From: Flavobacterium jejuense
GTDB taxonomy: Bacteria > Bacteroidota > Bacteroidia > Flavobacteriales > Flavobacteriaceae
Reading direction: 5' to 3'
NCBI RefSeq assembly: GCF_006491595.2
Contig: NZ_VEVQ02000005.1
Span: 124,001-188,000 of the forward strand
Length of the DNA stretch: 64,000 bases
The first letter of the stretch is position 1, and each line of letters opens with the position of its first letter. A program made the translations under genes and the position numbers. The notes beneath the pieces are model-generated. The model worked only from the letters and a program-made list of their open reading frames with translations. It was not told the origin of the DNA and ran no database searches. Positions 63,816-64,000 of the stretch are shown here, piece by piece.

Positions 63816-64000
63816 GTTAAACCTTCATGACTATAAAAATCAACTTTAATGAGTTCAAAATTCTGATTTTTTGATGATACCAAATGTACTTTATACAAAT
63901 CACTAATTTCTAATTGATTGATTATCCAGTTGTTTTGACTTAAACAAACAAAATCTTCAACAGCTTCAAAATTCCCTAATGGTATACTTAAACCACGTCC
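63785..64000 (-). CDS. Partial gene, C-terminal part of an unidentified protein
   Basis: A minus-strand frame is open from the right edge to TGA at 63785-63787, giving the last 71 residues. Its composition is that of a soluble protein (GRGLSIPLGNFEAVEDFVCL ... WIINQLEISDLYKVHLVSS). It overlaps the 3' end of the kinase gene by 31 nt, so the genes are convergent. No family can be named from this part. Confidence 0.6.
   Translation of the reverse strand, partial: GRGLSIPLGNFEAVEDFVCLSQNNWIINQLEISDLYKVHLVSSKNQNFELIKVDFYSHEGLTQKVKMKEVF

Overview
The window is a low-GC piece of a Flavobacteriaceae chromosome, most like Flavobacterium. The evidence is two secreted proteins with type IX secretion sorting tails, PorX, an LpxC-FabZ fusion, a CzcA pump fused to its own TolC-like channel, and promoters of the Bacteroidota form TTG-N19-21-TAnnTTTG.

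Region 1 (1 to about 7.4 kb) is the left-truncated part of an integrated small phage of a non-tailed type. On the minus strand, in transcription order, there are six small early genes, a filamentous-phage gpII-like replication initiator (652 aa), a one-helix membrane peptide, a 280 aa candidate major capsid protein, a 275 aa membrane-anchored protein, four small structural-type proteins, a holin-like protein and a GH24 endolysin that runs off the window. No tail, terminase or portal gene is visible. A single plus-strand PLD-like gene is wedged between the structural and lysis genes. The layout recalls the ssDNA, membrane-containing Flavobacterium phage FLiP (Finnlakeviridae). This is the most novel part of the window. 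Chromosomal genes resume at about 7.64 kb with a perfect consensus promoter.

Region 2 (7.7-16.3 kb) holds ordinary chromosomal genes: a small acidic protein, a VTT/DedA-like and a DUF3817 membrane protein, a MscS channel, a hotdog thioesterase, an OmpA-family porin, MepB-like and DUF2461 proteins, and two type IX secreted proteins.

Region 3 (16.35-23.9 kb) is a complete histidine operon, hisGDCBHAF(IE), on the minus strand. It is preceded by a promoter, a leader peptide with five consecutive His codons and a 12-bp intrinsic terminator, so it is a transcription attenuator.

Region 4 (23.9-38.5 kb) is an eleven-gene minus-strand run: thioredoxin, ApbE, DUF4266 lipoprotein, DUF3570, OmpR-type regulator, histidine kinase, small exported protein, CzcA-TolC fusion, CzcB, DUF2231-like and VIT-family transporter. 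It couples an envelope flavin-transfer module to metal efflux. Upstream, next to a divergent LtaS-like sulfatase gene, lie five tandem 11-bp TTAAG boxes. A second pair of boxes lies before the pump genes with the same spacing to its promoter.

Region 5 (38.5-50.4 kb) carries a VWA-like membrane protein, fabG, a di-haem cytochrome c peroxidase, sucD, and a lipid A cluster (lpxD, lpxC-fabZ, lpxA, efp, a second lpxD) with an HD hydrolase. Region 6 (51-55 kb) carries porX, tsaE, alanine dehydrogenase, a DUF4258 protein and tRNA-Val(TAC). Region 7 (55.1-64 kb) is a TolC/adaptor/MacB-like export operon facing a sigma-54-type response regulator and its kinase, and ends with a partial gene.
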